Shown here: in pieces, positions 1-7,614 of the stretch
Layout: each line of letters opens with the position of its first letter
Numbering within the stretch: the stretch's first letter is position 1
Assembly: GCA_003331685.1 (NCBI GenBank)
Contig: QOPK01000045.1
Coordinates: 1-13,438, forward strand
Direction: 5' to 3'
Length of the DNA stretch: 13,438 bases
From: Halieaceae bacterium
GTDB lineage: Bacteria > Pseudomonadota > Gammaproteobacteria > Pseudomonadales > Halieaceae
The notes under the pieces: model-generated
The model's input: only the letters and a program-made list of their open reading frames with translations
What the model was told of the DNA's origin: nothing
Databases searched by the model: none
Position numbers and translations under genes: made by a program

Positions 1-120
1 TTCGATTTGAACGTGGCGCCATGACGGGACCACCATGACGAGCAGCAGGCTCACGATAGCTAATACGAGCATCAACTCAATCAGAGTAAACCCTGTGCGT
101 ACTTCAGAGCTCGGTCTCAT
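1..120 (-). CDS. Type IV pilin-like protein, N-terminal part (runs off left edge)
   Basis: The first 40 residues of a prepilin are visible; the rest lies outside the window. A short charged leader of ten residues ends in Thr-Gly, followed by the class III signal G|FTLIE: cleavage after Gly10 would leave Phe at +1 (normally N-methylated) and Glu15 at +5. A hydrophobic stretch (about residues 16-31) and VPSW follow, as in the PilE/minor pilin N-terminal helix. Such proteins are processed by prepilin peptidase PilD and assembled into type IV pili or pseudopili in the inner membrane. The ATG at 120-118 is the best start; the purine-rich GCGAGG just before it is too close for an ideal ribosome site, and a TTG further upstream is possible. 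It lies 113 bases after clpB on the same strand. The N terminus alone cannot distinguish PilE, PilA-like or general secretion pseudopilins. The pilin class is sure, the subtype is not. Confidence 0.85.
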   Translation of the reverse strand, partial: MRPSSEVRTGFTLIELMLVLAIVSLLLVMVVPSWRHVQIE

Positions 121-180
121 ACCTCGCTTTACCCAACTGACTGCTGGACGGCCAGTGTCTGACAACGGGTGTCACGTCTA

Positions 181-208
181 CAGATCATTGGCCTCAGCGG
201 ATGATCTG
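181..208 (-). repeat. Perfect 8-bp inverted repeat (hairpin) between clpB and pilin gene
   Basis: The arms CAGATCAT (181-188) and ATGATCTG (201-208) are exact reverse complements around a 12-base loop. It sits in the clpB-pilin gap. No T-run follows on either strand, so it is not a standard intrinsic terminator. It could be an RNA stem that stabilises or partly ends the clpB message, or an operator-like palindrome for the downstream pilin gene; the sequence does not decide. Confidence 0.4.
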
Positions 209-212
209 AGAC

Positions 213-239
213 GCGTGAGGACGGCTTACAGCCTCACGC
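213..239 (-). repeat. Perfect 8-bp inverted repeat overlapping the clpB stop codon
   Basis: The arms GCGTGAGG (213-220) and CCTCACGC (232-239) are exact reverse complements around an 11-base loop. The right arm contains the clpB stop codon (236-234), so the message could fold into a hairpin starting at the last clpB codons, followed four bases later by the 181-208 hairpin. There is no U-tract, so intrinsic termination is unlikely. A 3'-end stability element or a Rho-dependent end are alternatives. Confidence 0.4.
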
Positions 240-2849
240 AGCGTCTACCATAGCGGGGGTTTTCACAAAACGTAGCTCTCCCCCCGACATAGTCGCCTTG
301 ATCGCGTCTCCTGAAAGGAAATCACCCGCCAGTAGCGCCTCGGCCAGCGGATTTTCAATTAGCCTCTGGATGGCACGCTTCAGCGGGCGGGCGCCGTATA
401 CGGGGTCAAAGCCCTGATCGGCCAGATGCGCCATCACTTCATCACTCACCGACAGTGTGAGCGAGCGATCTGCCAGCCGGGCGCTGACCGCCTCCAGCTG
501 CAACGCCGCAATGTTGGCGATGTGCGACTGCTCGAGCGCGTGAAACACCACCGATTCATCGATTCGGTTAAGGAACTCAGGCCTGAAATGGGTCGCTACG
601 TCCGCCATTACTTTGGCCTGAATGGTGGCTTTCAGCACGCCTCTATCCGCGGTGGCATCATTTTCCTCAAGTGCTTCCCGAATATGCACTGCGCCCAGGT
701 TCGACGTCATTACCACCACCGTGTTGCGGAAATCCACCGTTCTGCCCTGACCGTCGGTCAATCGCCCGTCTTCCAAAACCTGAAGCAGAATGTTGAAGAC
801 ATCGGGGTGGGCCTTTTCGACTTCATCCAGCAGTAGTAATGAGTAGGGTCTGCGACGCACTGCCTCGGTGAGATATCCACCCTCCTCGTAACCCACGTAA
901 CCTGGAGGCGCTCCAATGAGCCGTGCGACCGAGTGCTGCTCCATGAACTCGGACATGTCTATGCGGACCATCGCCTGTTCGCTGTCAAATAAGTAGTCTG
1001 CCAGCGCCTTACACAGTTCAGTCTTGCCCACACCGGTTGGACCCAAGAATAGAAACGAGCCGTTGGGCCGCTGTGGGTCCGCCAGCCCGGCTCGGGCGCG
1101 CCGCACCGCATTGGAAACGGCCACAACGGCTTCATCCTGGCCCACAACACGCTGATGCAGCGTCTCCTCCATGCGCAGTAATTTCTCGCGGTCGCCTTCC
1201 AACATCTTGGCGATCGGGATACCCGTCCATCGCGAGACCACCTCGGCGACCTCTTCTTCGGTCACACGTGAGCGCAGCAGAGTGGGCTCAGGCAAGTCCT
1301 CCGCAGACGCCGCCTGCAATCGCCGCTCAAGATCAGGCAATACGCCATGCTGGATCTCCGACATTTTGGTCAGATCGCCAGCCCGACGGGCAACCTCTAA
1401 ATCCAGCTTGGCCTGCTCAATGTCACTTTTAATCTGCGTCGCGCCCTGCACCGCCGCTTTTTCAGCAAGCCAGACCTCTTCAAGGTCCGCGTACTCGCGC
1501 TCGATCCCCGCGATCTGCTCGTCGAGCTGAGCCATCTCTTTTTCCGCCGCCGCAGACTCTTCCTTTTTCACCGCCTCACGCTCAATCTTCAGCTGAATCA
1601 AGCGGCGCTCGAGACGGTCCATTGCCTCGGGCTTGGAATCAATTTCCATCCTGATCCGACTGCCCGCCTCATCGATCAAATCGATGGCTTTGTCCGGCAG
1701 CTGCCTATCCGTGATGTAGCGCTGGCTGAGCTTTGCCGCAGCGATAATGGCGCTGTCGGTAATATCTACGCTGTGATGCACCTCATATCGTTCCTTGAGG
1801 CCGCGCAGAATAGCGATGGTGTCCTCCTCGCTGGGTTCATCCACCAGTACCTTCTGAAAGCGTCGCTCTAGCGCGGCGTCTTTCTCCACATACTGGCGAT
1901 ACTCGTTCAAGGTGGTGGCGCCGACACAGTGCAGCTCACCGCGAGCCAACGCGGGTTTGAGCATATTGCCCGCATCCATTGAGCCTTCAGCCTTGCCCGC
2001 CCCAACCATGGTGTGCAGCTCGTCCACGAACAGGATAATGCGCCCCTCTTCCTTTGATAGCGCCTTAAGAACAGCCTTGAGCCGCTCCTCAAAATCACCA
2101 CGAAACTTGGCACCAGCCAACAGGGCTCCTAGATCCAACGCCAGAATACGCTTGTCTTTGAGGCCCTCAGGCACCTCACCATTGACCACGCGCTGGGCTA
2201 AGCCTTCAACGATTGCCGTCTTGCCCACACCAGGCTCACCGATCAGCACAGGGTTATTTTTGGTCCGTCGTTGCAATACCTGAATCGTTCGGCGGATCTC
2301 GTCGTCTCGACCAATCACGGGGTCCAGCTCGCCAGCCGCGGCACGCTCGGTCAGATCCACCGTATATTTCTCGAGTGACTGGCGCGTCTCTTCTGACTCA
2401 GCGGAATGCACCGCCTCGCCGCCGCGCGCTGATTCGATGGCCTTTCCAAGCGTTTGAGCGGTTACACCCGCCTCGCTCAATAACGACGCCGTCGACTTTG
2501 ATTCCAACATTGCCAGCAACACAGCATCAGTCGACAGATAGGTGTCGCCCGACTGTTGGGACAACTTATCTGCCCGATTCAGCAGCCGCTGGGTTTCCTG
2601 ACTGACGTGAACGTCCTCACTGCCCGAAACCGTCGCTATTGCAGCCAATGCGGCATCCACCGAGGCCTGCAAGGGTTCCACCACGGCACCCGCTGCCATT
2701 AATAACGAACGCGTGGCAGAGCCAGCGGGGTCCAACATCGCTTTCAATAAGTGAAGCGGCTCGATAAAAGGGTGATCCCGACCAATCGCGAGGGACTGCG
2801 CCTCACCGAGAACCACTTGTAGCGAATGTGTCAGCTTGTCCATGCGCAT
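234..2849 (-). CDS. clpB: ClpB/Hsp104-family ATP-dependent disaggregase
   Basis: Cytoplasmic AAA+ chaperone that, with DnaK-DnaJ-GrpE, threads aggregated proteins through a hexameric ring and frees them for refolding. At 871 residues it is close to the usual 857-870. In order: Clp N domain (about 1-145); first AAA+ module with Walker A GEPGVGKT (K210), pore loop KFRGDFEER (about 248-256) and Walker B ILFVDE (D276-E277); the coiled-coil middle domain (about 405-525); second AAA+ module with Walker A GPTGVGKT (K609), Walker B LLLLDE (D675-E676) and second pore loop GYVGYEEGG (about 650-658); and a C-terminal small domain ending near [13 protein letters not shown]. The middle domain separates it from ClpA and ClpC. 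The first pore aromatic is Phe rather than the Tyr of E. coli, a conservative change. The start MRMDKLT matches the family N terminus, and AAGGAG lies six bases upstream. It is probably heat-inducible from the sigma-32-like promoter at 2897-2924. Confidence 0.98.
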   Translation of the reverse strand: MRMDKLTHSLQVVLGEAQSLAIGRDHPFIEPLHLLKAMLDPAGSATRSLLMAAGAVVEPLQASVDAALAAIATVSGSEDVHVSQETQRLLNRADKLSQQSGDTYLSTDAVLLAMLESKSTASLLSEAGVTAQTLGKAIESARGGEAVHSAESEETRQSLEKYTVDLTERAAAGELDPVIGRDDEIRRTIQVLQRRTKNNPVLIGEPGVGKTAIVEGLAQRVVNGEVPEGLKDKRILALDLGALLAGAKFRGDFEERLKAVLKALSKEEGRIILFVDELHTMVGAGKAEGSMDAGNMLKPALARGELHCVGATTLNEYRQYVEKDAALERRFQKVLVDEPSEEDTIAILRGLKERYEVHHSVDITDSAIIAAAKLSQRYITDRQLPDKAIDLIDEAGSRIRMEIDSKPEAMDRLERRLIQLKIEREAVKKEESAAAEKEMAQLDEQIAGIEREYADLEEVWLAEKAAVQGATQIKSDIEQAKLDLEVARRAGDLTKMSEIQHGVLPDLERRLQAASAEDLPEPTLLRSRVTEEEVAEVVSRWTGIPIAKMLEGDREKLLRMEETLHQRVVGQDEAVVAVSNAVRRARAGLADPQRPNGSFLFLGPTGVGKTELCKALADYLFDSEQAMVRIDMSEFMEQHSVARLIGAPPGYVGYEEGGYLTEAVRRRPYSLLLLDEVEKAHPDVFNILLQVLEDGRLTDGQGRTVDFRNTVVVMTSNLGAVHIREALEENDATADRGVLKATIQAKVMADVATHFRPEFLNRIDESVVFHALEQSHIANIAALQLEAVSARLADRSLTLSVSDEVMAHLADQGFDPVYGARPLKRAIQRLIENPLAEALLAGDFLSGDAIKATMSGGELRFVKTPAMVDAA

Positions 2850-2896
2850 CGGTCTCTCCTTGTTCCCACTTTGCGTATCAACTTTGCCTAGAGGAG

Positions 2897-2924
2897 ATGT
2901 GGGGGCCTAAAGCCCTTTTTCAAG
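2897..2924 (-). promoter_or_regulatory. Sigma-32 (RpoH) type heat-shock promoter of clpB
   Basis: On the minus strand CTTGAAA (2924-2918) is followed after 13 bases by CCCCACAT (2904-2897). The known RpoH consensus is CTTGAAA, a spacer of about 11-16 bases, then CCCCATnT, so the -35 box is exact and the -10 box close. Transcription would begin near 2890, giving a leader of about 40 bases that carries the AAGGAG ribosome site (2861-2856). clpB is a classic RpoH-regulon gene in Gammaproteobacteria, so position and gene identity support each other. Confidence 0.75.
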
Positions 2925-3068
2925 TGTGGAATTAGATAGGCTGGTGACATCTGGCTGAAACGCAATGCGGCGCAGTAGACATGAAACCGCAGGAGCCACA
3001 GTCTCCGCGTGGATTTTGTTAGTCGAGGGTGATCGAGGGCTTTGTTTGCAGGTGCGGCTCACAGTTGG

Positions 3069-3806
3069 TCAGCTCAGCCAAACTAACGTCGCCATGCGTC
3101 CGGTGGTGGGTCCCTCGCGGCGATAGGAAAAGTAGTGCTCTGGCTCGCCATAAGTGCATCGATCCCCGCCGATAGTGGCGGACACCCCCGCCTGGGCGAG
3201 GCTCAGGCGCGCCAGCGCCGTCAGATCGGCCATCCAACGTCCACGACGATCGGATGGTTGAAAGCAGTTTCCGCTCGCCTCACCACACTGTTGCTCGAAC
3301 ATCGTTTTTACTTCGGGGCCGACCTCATAGGCCGCGGCACTGATTGCTGGACCCAGCCAGGCAACGACCGATGCTGGCTCAACGGGCATCGCGGCAAGCA
3401 GTGATTCCAATACCCCCGCAGCCAGACCCCGCCAGCCCGCGTGGGCAATGCCCACGCAGGAAGCATCTTGCGCAATGAACACTACCGACAAACAGTCCGC
3501 CGTCAAAACAGCCAGCGGCTGGTTACGGACGTCGATCCAGTGCGCATCCGCGTCAGGCACCACCCCCGTCTTAGCCTGCACCGCCCTCACACCGTGCACT
3601 TGATTCAACCAACAGACGGCACTGCCCGGCAGCGCCTCACTCAGCCGGCGGCGATTCTCTGCGACGCATTCGGTGTCGTCACCCACGTGCTCAGCCAAAT
3701 TCAAACTGTCATAGGGGGATTGGCTCACCCCTCCCTTGCGGGTACTCACGCGGATCTCAACACCGTCGAGCTCTGCGTCGGGCGCCCAGAGCGGGAGAGA
3801 TGACAT
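3069..3806 (-). CDS. pgeF: YfiH/PgeF-family multicopper-oxidase-like enzyme (peptidoglycan editing factor)
   Basis: Cytoplasmic single-domain protein of the YfiH/laccase-domain family (DUF152), 245 residues like its homologues (about 243). In E. coli, PgeF keeps L-serine-containing precursors out of the stem peptide of peptidoglycan; purified family members have shown polyphenol oxidase and purine-nucleoside activities, and FAMIN is the human relative. The metal-site residues of the family are present: H71 in NQVHG, C105 in LTADCL and H122 in AHAGWRG, followed by the C-terminal pattern YFSYRRE...TGRMA. The ATG at 3806 is preferred because it overlaps the rluD stop as TAATG and has GGAGGAGG about ten bases upstream; a GTG at 3833 would put nine extra residues inside rluD. 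Coupled translation with rluD is likely. The rluD-pgeF-clpB order matches pseudomonads and many other Gammaproteobacteria. The family is certain; which activity matters in this organism is not. Confidence 0.95.
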   Translation of the reverse strand: MSSLPLWAPDAELDGVEIRVSTRKGGVSQSPYDSLNLAEHVGDDTECVAENRRRLSEALPGSAVCWLNQVHGVRAVQAKTGVVPDADAHWIDVRNQPLAVLTADCLSVVFIAQDASCVGIAHAGWRGLAAGVLESLLAAMPVEPASVVAWLGPAISAAAYEVGPEVKTMFEQQCGEASGNCFQPSDRRGRWMADLTALARLSLAQAGVSATIGGDRCTYGEPEHYFSYRREGPTTGRMATLVWLS

Positions 3807-4774
3807 TAGGCCGGATCCTCCTCCGAGAGGCACTGGATAAGATCCGCTAGATCGGCGGGAATGGGCGCAGAAAAGTGCATCGATTCAGAAGACTCGGGGT
3901 GGAGAAAGGTCAGTTCTCGGGCATGCAAAGCCTGCCGGGAAAAAGTGGTCAGCGTCGACAGCAACCGCTCGCTCGCGCCAGTGGGGCGTGTTGCGCGCCC
4001 ACCATAGACGGGATCGCCCACCAAAGGATGCTTACGCGCCGCAAGATGCACTCTGATCTGGTGGGTGCGACCCGATTCTAGACTGACATCAAGATGGGTG
4101 TGCGCCCCAAATCGCTGCGCAATTCGGTAGTGCGTCACGGCAGGTTTGCCATCGGGCACCACCGCCATCTTGATGCGGGAGGTTGGGTGACGCCCTATAG
4201 GCTCATCGATTGTGCCGCCACCCGAGAACGTGCCGCGACAGACCGCGCTATAGAGACGACTGACTGATCGGTCTGCCAACTGCGCCACCAAAGACTTATG
4301 GGCAAGGGGTGATCGTGCCGCGAGCATAATCCCCGAGGTGTCTTTATCGAGGCGATGCACAATGCCGCCCCGTGGCAGCGCCGCCATTTCTGGTGCATGC
4401 GCCAGCAGGCCGTTGACAAGGGTGCCGCTGTGATGTCCCGCGGCGGGATGCACTACCAGTCCTGCAGGCTTGTTCAGCACAATCACGTGCTCATCCTCAT
4501 GGAGGATATGCAAAGGGAGGGTCTCGGGAACCCACTCGACACGGTCTTCGGCCTCCGGCGTCAGCACCAGTTGATCATCGACAGAGACCTTCTCGCGGGG
4601 CTTAGCAGTGCTCTGGTTTCGCTGCAGACGCCCTAACTTGATCCACTCGGCCAGCCGACTGCGCGAAAAATCAGTGAACAACGCCGCTGCCACCGTATCA
4701 AGGCGCTGGCCATGCAGGGCCGCCGGGACCCGGGCAGATAGGGGCTGTTCGGCCGTTAAAACTTCGTCTTCCAA
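3806..4774 (-). CDS. rluD: 23S rRNA pseudouridine synthase RluD
   Basis: Isomerises uridines of 23S rRNA helix 69 (positions 1911, 1915 and 1917 in E. coli) to pseudouridine, needed for normal 50S maturation and termination. An S4-type RNA-binding domain (about residues 15-55, with GQRLD and SRSRLAEW) precedes the RluA-family catalytic domain with HRLDKDTSG, whose Asp143 is the predicted nucleophile, and SGRTHQIRVH further on. The start is uncertain. The TTG at 4774 has GGGAG nine bases upstream and gives 322 residues, close to the E. coli 326. A GTG at 4792 lacks a ribosome site. An ATG at 4858 would add 28 residues unlike the family and run into divergent bamD. RluC is the alternative family member, but the TVPA/SRSR-type N terminus, length and bamD/pgeF neighbours favour RluD. 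It shares a message with pgeF, overlapping it by one base. Confidence 0.93.
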   Translation of the reverse strand: MEDEVLTAEQPLSARVPAALHGQRLDTVAAALFTDFSRSRLAEWIKLGRLQRNQSTAKPREKVSVDDQLVLTPEAEDRVEWVPETLPLHILHEDEHVIVLNKPAGLVVHPAAGHHSGTLVNGLLAHAPEMAALPRGGIVHRLDKDTSGIMLAARSPLAHKSLVAQLADRSVSRLYSAVCRGTFSGGGTIDEPIGRHPTSRIKMAVVPDGKPAVTHYRIAQRFGAHTHLDVSLESGRTHQIRVHLAARKHPLVGDPVYGGRATRPTGASERLLSTLTTFSRQALHARELTFLHPESSESMHFSAPIPADLADLIQCLSEEDPA

Positions 4775-4818
4775 GCGCTGTGACTCCCGCACAGTTGCGT
4801 TTACACTACGATCCAAGA

Positions 4819-5733
4819 ATGTACCACGGTAGACGACTGCTCTTGGCCCTCCGCACATTGTTCACTCGCAGCTTACTGCTTTGCCTAGTGCTCGCTACCT
4901 CAGGTTGCTCCTGGTTTGGCGGCGATAACGACGACCTGATGGCCGACTCTGGCGAGCAGCAGCTCTACAGGGAAGCGCAGCGACACCTGAAGAACGAGAA
5001 CTTCAGCCTCGCGGTACGCAGCTTGCAGATGCTTGAAAGCCGGTACCCGTTTGGTCGCTATGCCGAGCAAGCGCAATTGGAATTGATATACGCCCACTAC
5101 GGTGCCTATGAGTTCGAGGCAGCCACCGAAGCCGCCGACCGATTCATTCGCCTTCACCCCCGACATCCAAGCGTCGACTATGCCTTTTACATGAAGGGAC
5201 TAGCCGCCTACGACATCGAACCCGGGTTCTTCTCACGGTTTATCCCTTCCGATGACACCAAGCGCGACGTCAGCCATATCCAGATTGCCTTCGCCGAGTT
5301 CTCTCAGCTACTTGCAAGATACCCGGACAGCGCTTATGCGCCCGATGCGCGCCAGCGTATGGTGCATATGCGCAACATGCTTGCGCGCCACGAAATTCAC
5401 GTGGCGAACTATTATTTCCGCCGCGGTGCTTATATGGCGGCATTGAATCGCGGCAAATATGTGGTCGAACATATGCAGCAAACGCCCAGCGTAGCGGATG
5501 GGCTCGCGATCATGGCCCAGGCATATCTGTTGCTGGGTCTGACCGATTTGGCAGAGGACTCCATCGATGTCCTGTGTGACAACTACCCCGACCACCCCAA
5601 CCTGGCCTCCGGCTGCACTTTCGACAGCGTCTACACGACGGATGGGCTGCAGCGGTCATGGATCAATCGAGCGACACTGGGGTTATTTAATCCCCCCGAA
5701 CCGCCCCAGTTTAACTACCGTCCTAAATCCTGA
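4819..5733 (+). CDS. bamD: Outer-membrane assembly lipoprotein BamD (ComL/YfiO)
   Basis: Essential lipoprotein of the BAM complex that, with BamA, inserts beta-barrel proteins into the outer membrane; it acts on the periplasmic face. From the ATG at 4819 the 304-residue product starts with a basic n-region (HGRR), a hydrophobic core (LLLCLVLA) and a lipobox-like TSG|C, giving lipidated Cys30. Thr at -3 is less common than Leu. Ser at +2 fits outer-membrane sorting by Lol. Tetratricopeptide-type helices follow: ALY/AQRHLKNENFSLAVRSLQML, then ESRYPFGRYAEQAQLELIY, a family signature, and repeated hairpins up to about residue 260. E. coli BamD has 245 residues; the extra length here includes a proline-rich tail (FNPPEPPQFNY). 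A GTG at 4780 is a poorer start. It is the only plus-strand gene, divergent from rluD as in pseudomonads, and converges on nadE. LspA, encoded elsewhere in this window, would be needed to mature it. Confidence 0.96.
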   Translation: MYHGRRLLLALRTLFTRSLLLCLVLATSGCSWFGGDNDDLMADSGEQQLYREAQRHLKNENFSLAVRSLQMLESRYPFGRYAEQAQLELIYAHYGAYEFEAATEAADRFIRLHPRHPSVDYAFYMKGLAAYDIEPGFFSRFIPSDDTKRDVSHIQIAFAEFSQLLARYPDSAYAPDARQRMVHMRNMLARHEIHVANYYFRRGAYMAALNRGKYVVEHMQQTPSVADGLAIMAQAYLLLGLTDLAEDSIDVLCDNYPDHPNLASGCTFDSVYTTDGLQRSWINRATLGLFNPPEPPQFNYRPKS

Positions 5734-5751
5734 ATCGGAGCCTGAACGGCC

Positions 5752-7368
5752 TTAACTGGACGAGCGCCAGGCCCACGTGATGGGGTAGCGCCGATCACGA
5801 CCAAACGCACGACGTGAAATTCTGACGCCCACGGGAGCCTGGCGGCGCTTGTACTCGTTGAGATCCACCAGCCTCACGACGCGCTCAACATCCTCCTTAG
5901 AGAACCCTGCGGTCACCATCTCCTGACGCGAGGCGTCCTGCTCTACGTACATTTCGATGATCTGATCGAGCACTTCGTATGGCGGCAGACTGTCTTCATC
6001 TTTCTGGTCAGGGGCCAGCTCCGCCGAGGGTGGGCGAGTAATCACCCGCTCGGGGATACATTCCCCCAGCGTGTTGCGATGCCGTGCCAACGCGTAGACC
6101 AGCATCTTGGGGCAGTCTTTGAGCACATCAAAGCCACCGGCCATATCGCCGTAAAGTGTTGAATAACCCACCGCCAGCTCGCTCTTGTTACCGGTCGTTA
6201 ATACGAGGAGGTTTTTCTTGTTAGAGATCGACATAAGCAGCACGCCGCGACACCGTGCCTGCAGGTTTTCCTCGGTGATATTGGCGGGCAAACCAGCAAA
6301 CTCGTCCGCCAGCGCCGTCATAAAGGCCTCATAAAGGGGCTCGATCGACAGATTACTGAAGCGCACGCCGAGCGCCTTGGCTTCTGCCGCAGCGTCCTCC
6401 ACGCTCATGCTCGCGGTATAGCGAAACGGCATCATGACTGCTTCGACCCGCTCGGGGCCCAGTGCATCCGCGGCGACCGCGAGTGTGACGGCGGAGTCGA
6501 TCCCACCTGAGAGGCCTAACACCACCCCAGGAAAACCATTTTTATCCACATAGTCGCGCATACCCAGCACAAGGGCTTGCCATACTGCATCGAGATCTTC
6601 CCGATCTGCCGCTGTGTCACCTGGCAGCAGCTTCGGGTCTGATAAGCGGTCAACCGTAACGATAGGGAAAGCCTCGATAAAGGTTTGCGCGCTGACCCTT
6701 AGCTCCCCCAGCGCGTCGATCGCAAAGGACCCACCGTCAAATACTAATTCGTCCTGTCCACCAACTTGATTGACATAAATAACGGGGAGCTGATGTGCCT
6801 CAGCACAGGACTTCACCCGCGCTAGACGTTCCGACGACTTGCCGCGATGAAAGGGGGAGGCATTGATGTTGATCAAAATCTCGGCGCCAGCCACCTTGGC
6901 TTGTGCGGCAGGCTCCGGGTGCCAAATGTCCTCGCAAATGGTCAGGCCCACGGAAAGTCCATCGATATCGACAATGCAAGGTTCAGCCCCCGCAGTAAAG
7001 TAACGCTTTTCGTCAAAAACCTCATAGTTCGGCAGGCACTGCTTGTCGTACTGCGCCAACAGTTTCCCCGCCGAGATCACACCTGCACTATTGAACAGCA
7101 CACCGTCTTGCCTTCGGGGATACCCCACTATTACTGCCAAATCAGGCGGCAGCTCAGCGCAAAGCCTTGCCAACGCCGCCTCGCTGCGATCCAGCAGATC
7201 GCCACGCAACAAAAGATCTTCAGGTGGGTAGCCGGTCAGTGTCAGCTCAGGAAATACCACCATGTGGGCGCCTGCTGCCTTCTGGGCCGCACTCACCTCA
7301 AGCACGCGCTGGGTATTACCGGCGATATCGCCAACAAGCGTATTGATCTGCGCCATGCAGAGTTTCAT
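5752..7368 (-). CDS. nadE: Glutamine-dependent NAD+ synthetase
   Basis: Last step of NAD synthesis in the cytoplasm: amidates nicotinate adenine dinucleotide to NAD+ using ATP and ammonia from glutamine. The 538-residue product is the two-domain form. An N-terminal nitrilase-like glutaminase (about 1-260) holds the triad Glu41 (VVFPELTLTGYPPEDL), Lys109 (YDKQCLPNYEVFDEKRYF) and Cys145 (LTICEDIWHPE). A C-terminal NAD synthetase domain carries the ATP-binding loop LGLSGGIDSA (about 284-293), TTGNKSE and the terminal NEYKRRQAPVGVRIS...FGRDRRYPIT. The ATG at 7368 has AAAGGG seven bases upstream and begins with the expected MKLCMAQIN; a GTG six codons further up is less likely. It converges with bamD, with 18 bases between the stop codons. 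In P. aeruginosa nadE is not in this neighbourhood, so its place between bamD and the pilin gene is a local rearrangement. A promoter is not obvious in the upstream gap. Confidence 0.97.
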   Translation of the reverse strand: MKLCMAQINTLVGDIAGNTQRVLEVSAAQKAAGAHMVVFPELTLTGYPPEDLLLRGDLLDRSEAALARLCAELPPDLAVIVGYPRRQDGVLFNSAGVISAGKLLAQYDKQCLPNYEVFDEKRYFTAGAEPCIVDIDGLSVGLTICEDIWHPEPAAQAKVAGAEILININASPFHRGKSSERLARVKSCAEAHQLPVIYVNQVGGQDELVFDGGSFAIDALGELRVSAQTFIEAFPIVTVDRLSDPKLLPGDTAADREDLDAVWQALVLGMRDYVDKNGFPGVVLGLSGGIDSAVTLAVAADALGPERVEAVMMPFRYTASMSVEDAAAEAKALGVRFSNLSIEPLYEAFMTALADEFAGLPANITEENLQARCRGVLLMSISNKKNLLVLTTGNKSELAVGYSTLYGDMAGGFDVLKDCPKMLVYALARHRNTLGECIPERVITRPPSAELAPDQKDEDSLPPYEVLDQIIEMYVEQDASRQEMVTAGFSKEDVERVVRLVDLNEYKRRQAPVGVRISRRAFGRDRRYPITWAWRSSS

Positions 7369-7583
7369 CACGGGACCCTTTCTCACTCCGCATGGGCTGA
7401 AACCAGGGGTCGAAGGTTACCGTATTTCCCGTCCGTCGGGTGGTGGTCTTGATCTGGCTCTGCAGAAGCTGGATTTCGCGTTGAAAAGGCAACTCAAAGT
7501 GCACCGGAAATAGGCGGCTTGGCGTGCACCGGGAACTCTACCCATTTCATTATTTCACTCGAGGTTACGCGGCTCCACCTAGG

Positions 7584-7610
7584 TAATCAGCCGAAAAAAG
7601 CGGCTGATTA
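7584..7610 (-). terminator. Strong hairpin just after fimT, probable transcription end
   Basis: A perfect 10-bp stem (TAATCAGCCG at 7584-7593 and CGGCTGATTA at 7601-7610) encloses a 7-base loop of six A and one G on the plus strand, read as CTTTTTT on the minus strand. It begins five bases after the fimT stop codon. The long stem and position suggest the end of the ispH-side transcript, but no U-run follows the stem on the minus strand, so efficiency is uncertain. A 3'-end stabilising structure is the alternative. Confidence 0.5.
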
Positions 7611-7614
7611 AGAA

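Noticed and set aside
426..2605. Several plus-strand open frames of 120-136 codons opposite clpB
   Set aside because: They are antisense shadows of a GC-rich conserved gene, lack family motifs and ribosome sites, and their compositions are rich in Arg, Pro and Ser.
2903..2920. Plus-strand GGGC-CTAAA-GCCC stem followed by five T, terminator-like
   Set aside because: The stem is only four base pairs, no plus-strand gene lies upstream, and the same bases are better explained as the sigma-32 promoter of clpB on the other strand.
3023..3039. TCGAGGG twice, ten bases apart
   Set aside because: Two short copies are too few to call a repeat element or iteron array; nothing nearby suggests an origin.
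3807..3833. GTG start at 3833 for pgeF
   Set aside because: It lies inside rluD, adds nine low-complexity residues, and the TAATG overlap with a GGAGGAGG site upstream favours 3806.
7262..7513. Plus-strand frame of 83 codons across the nadE start
   Set aside because: Its first third is antisense to conserved nadE coding sequence, and no ribosome site or known domain supports it.
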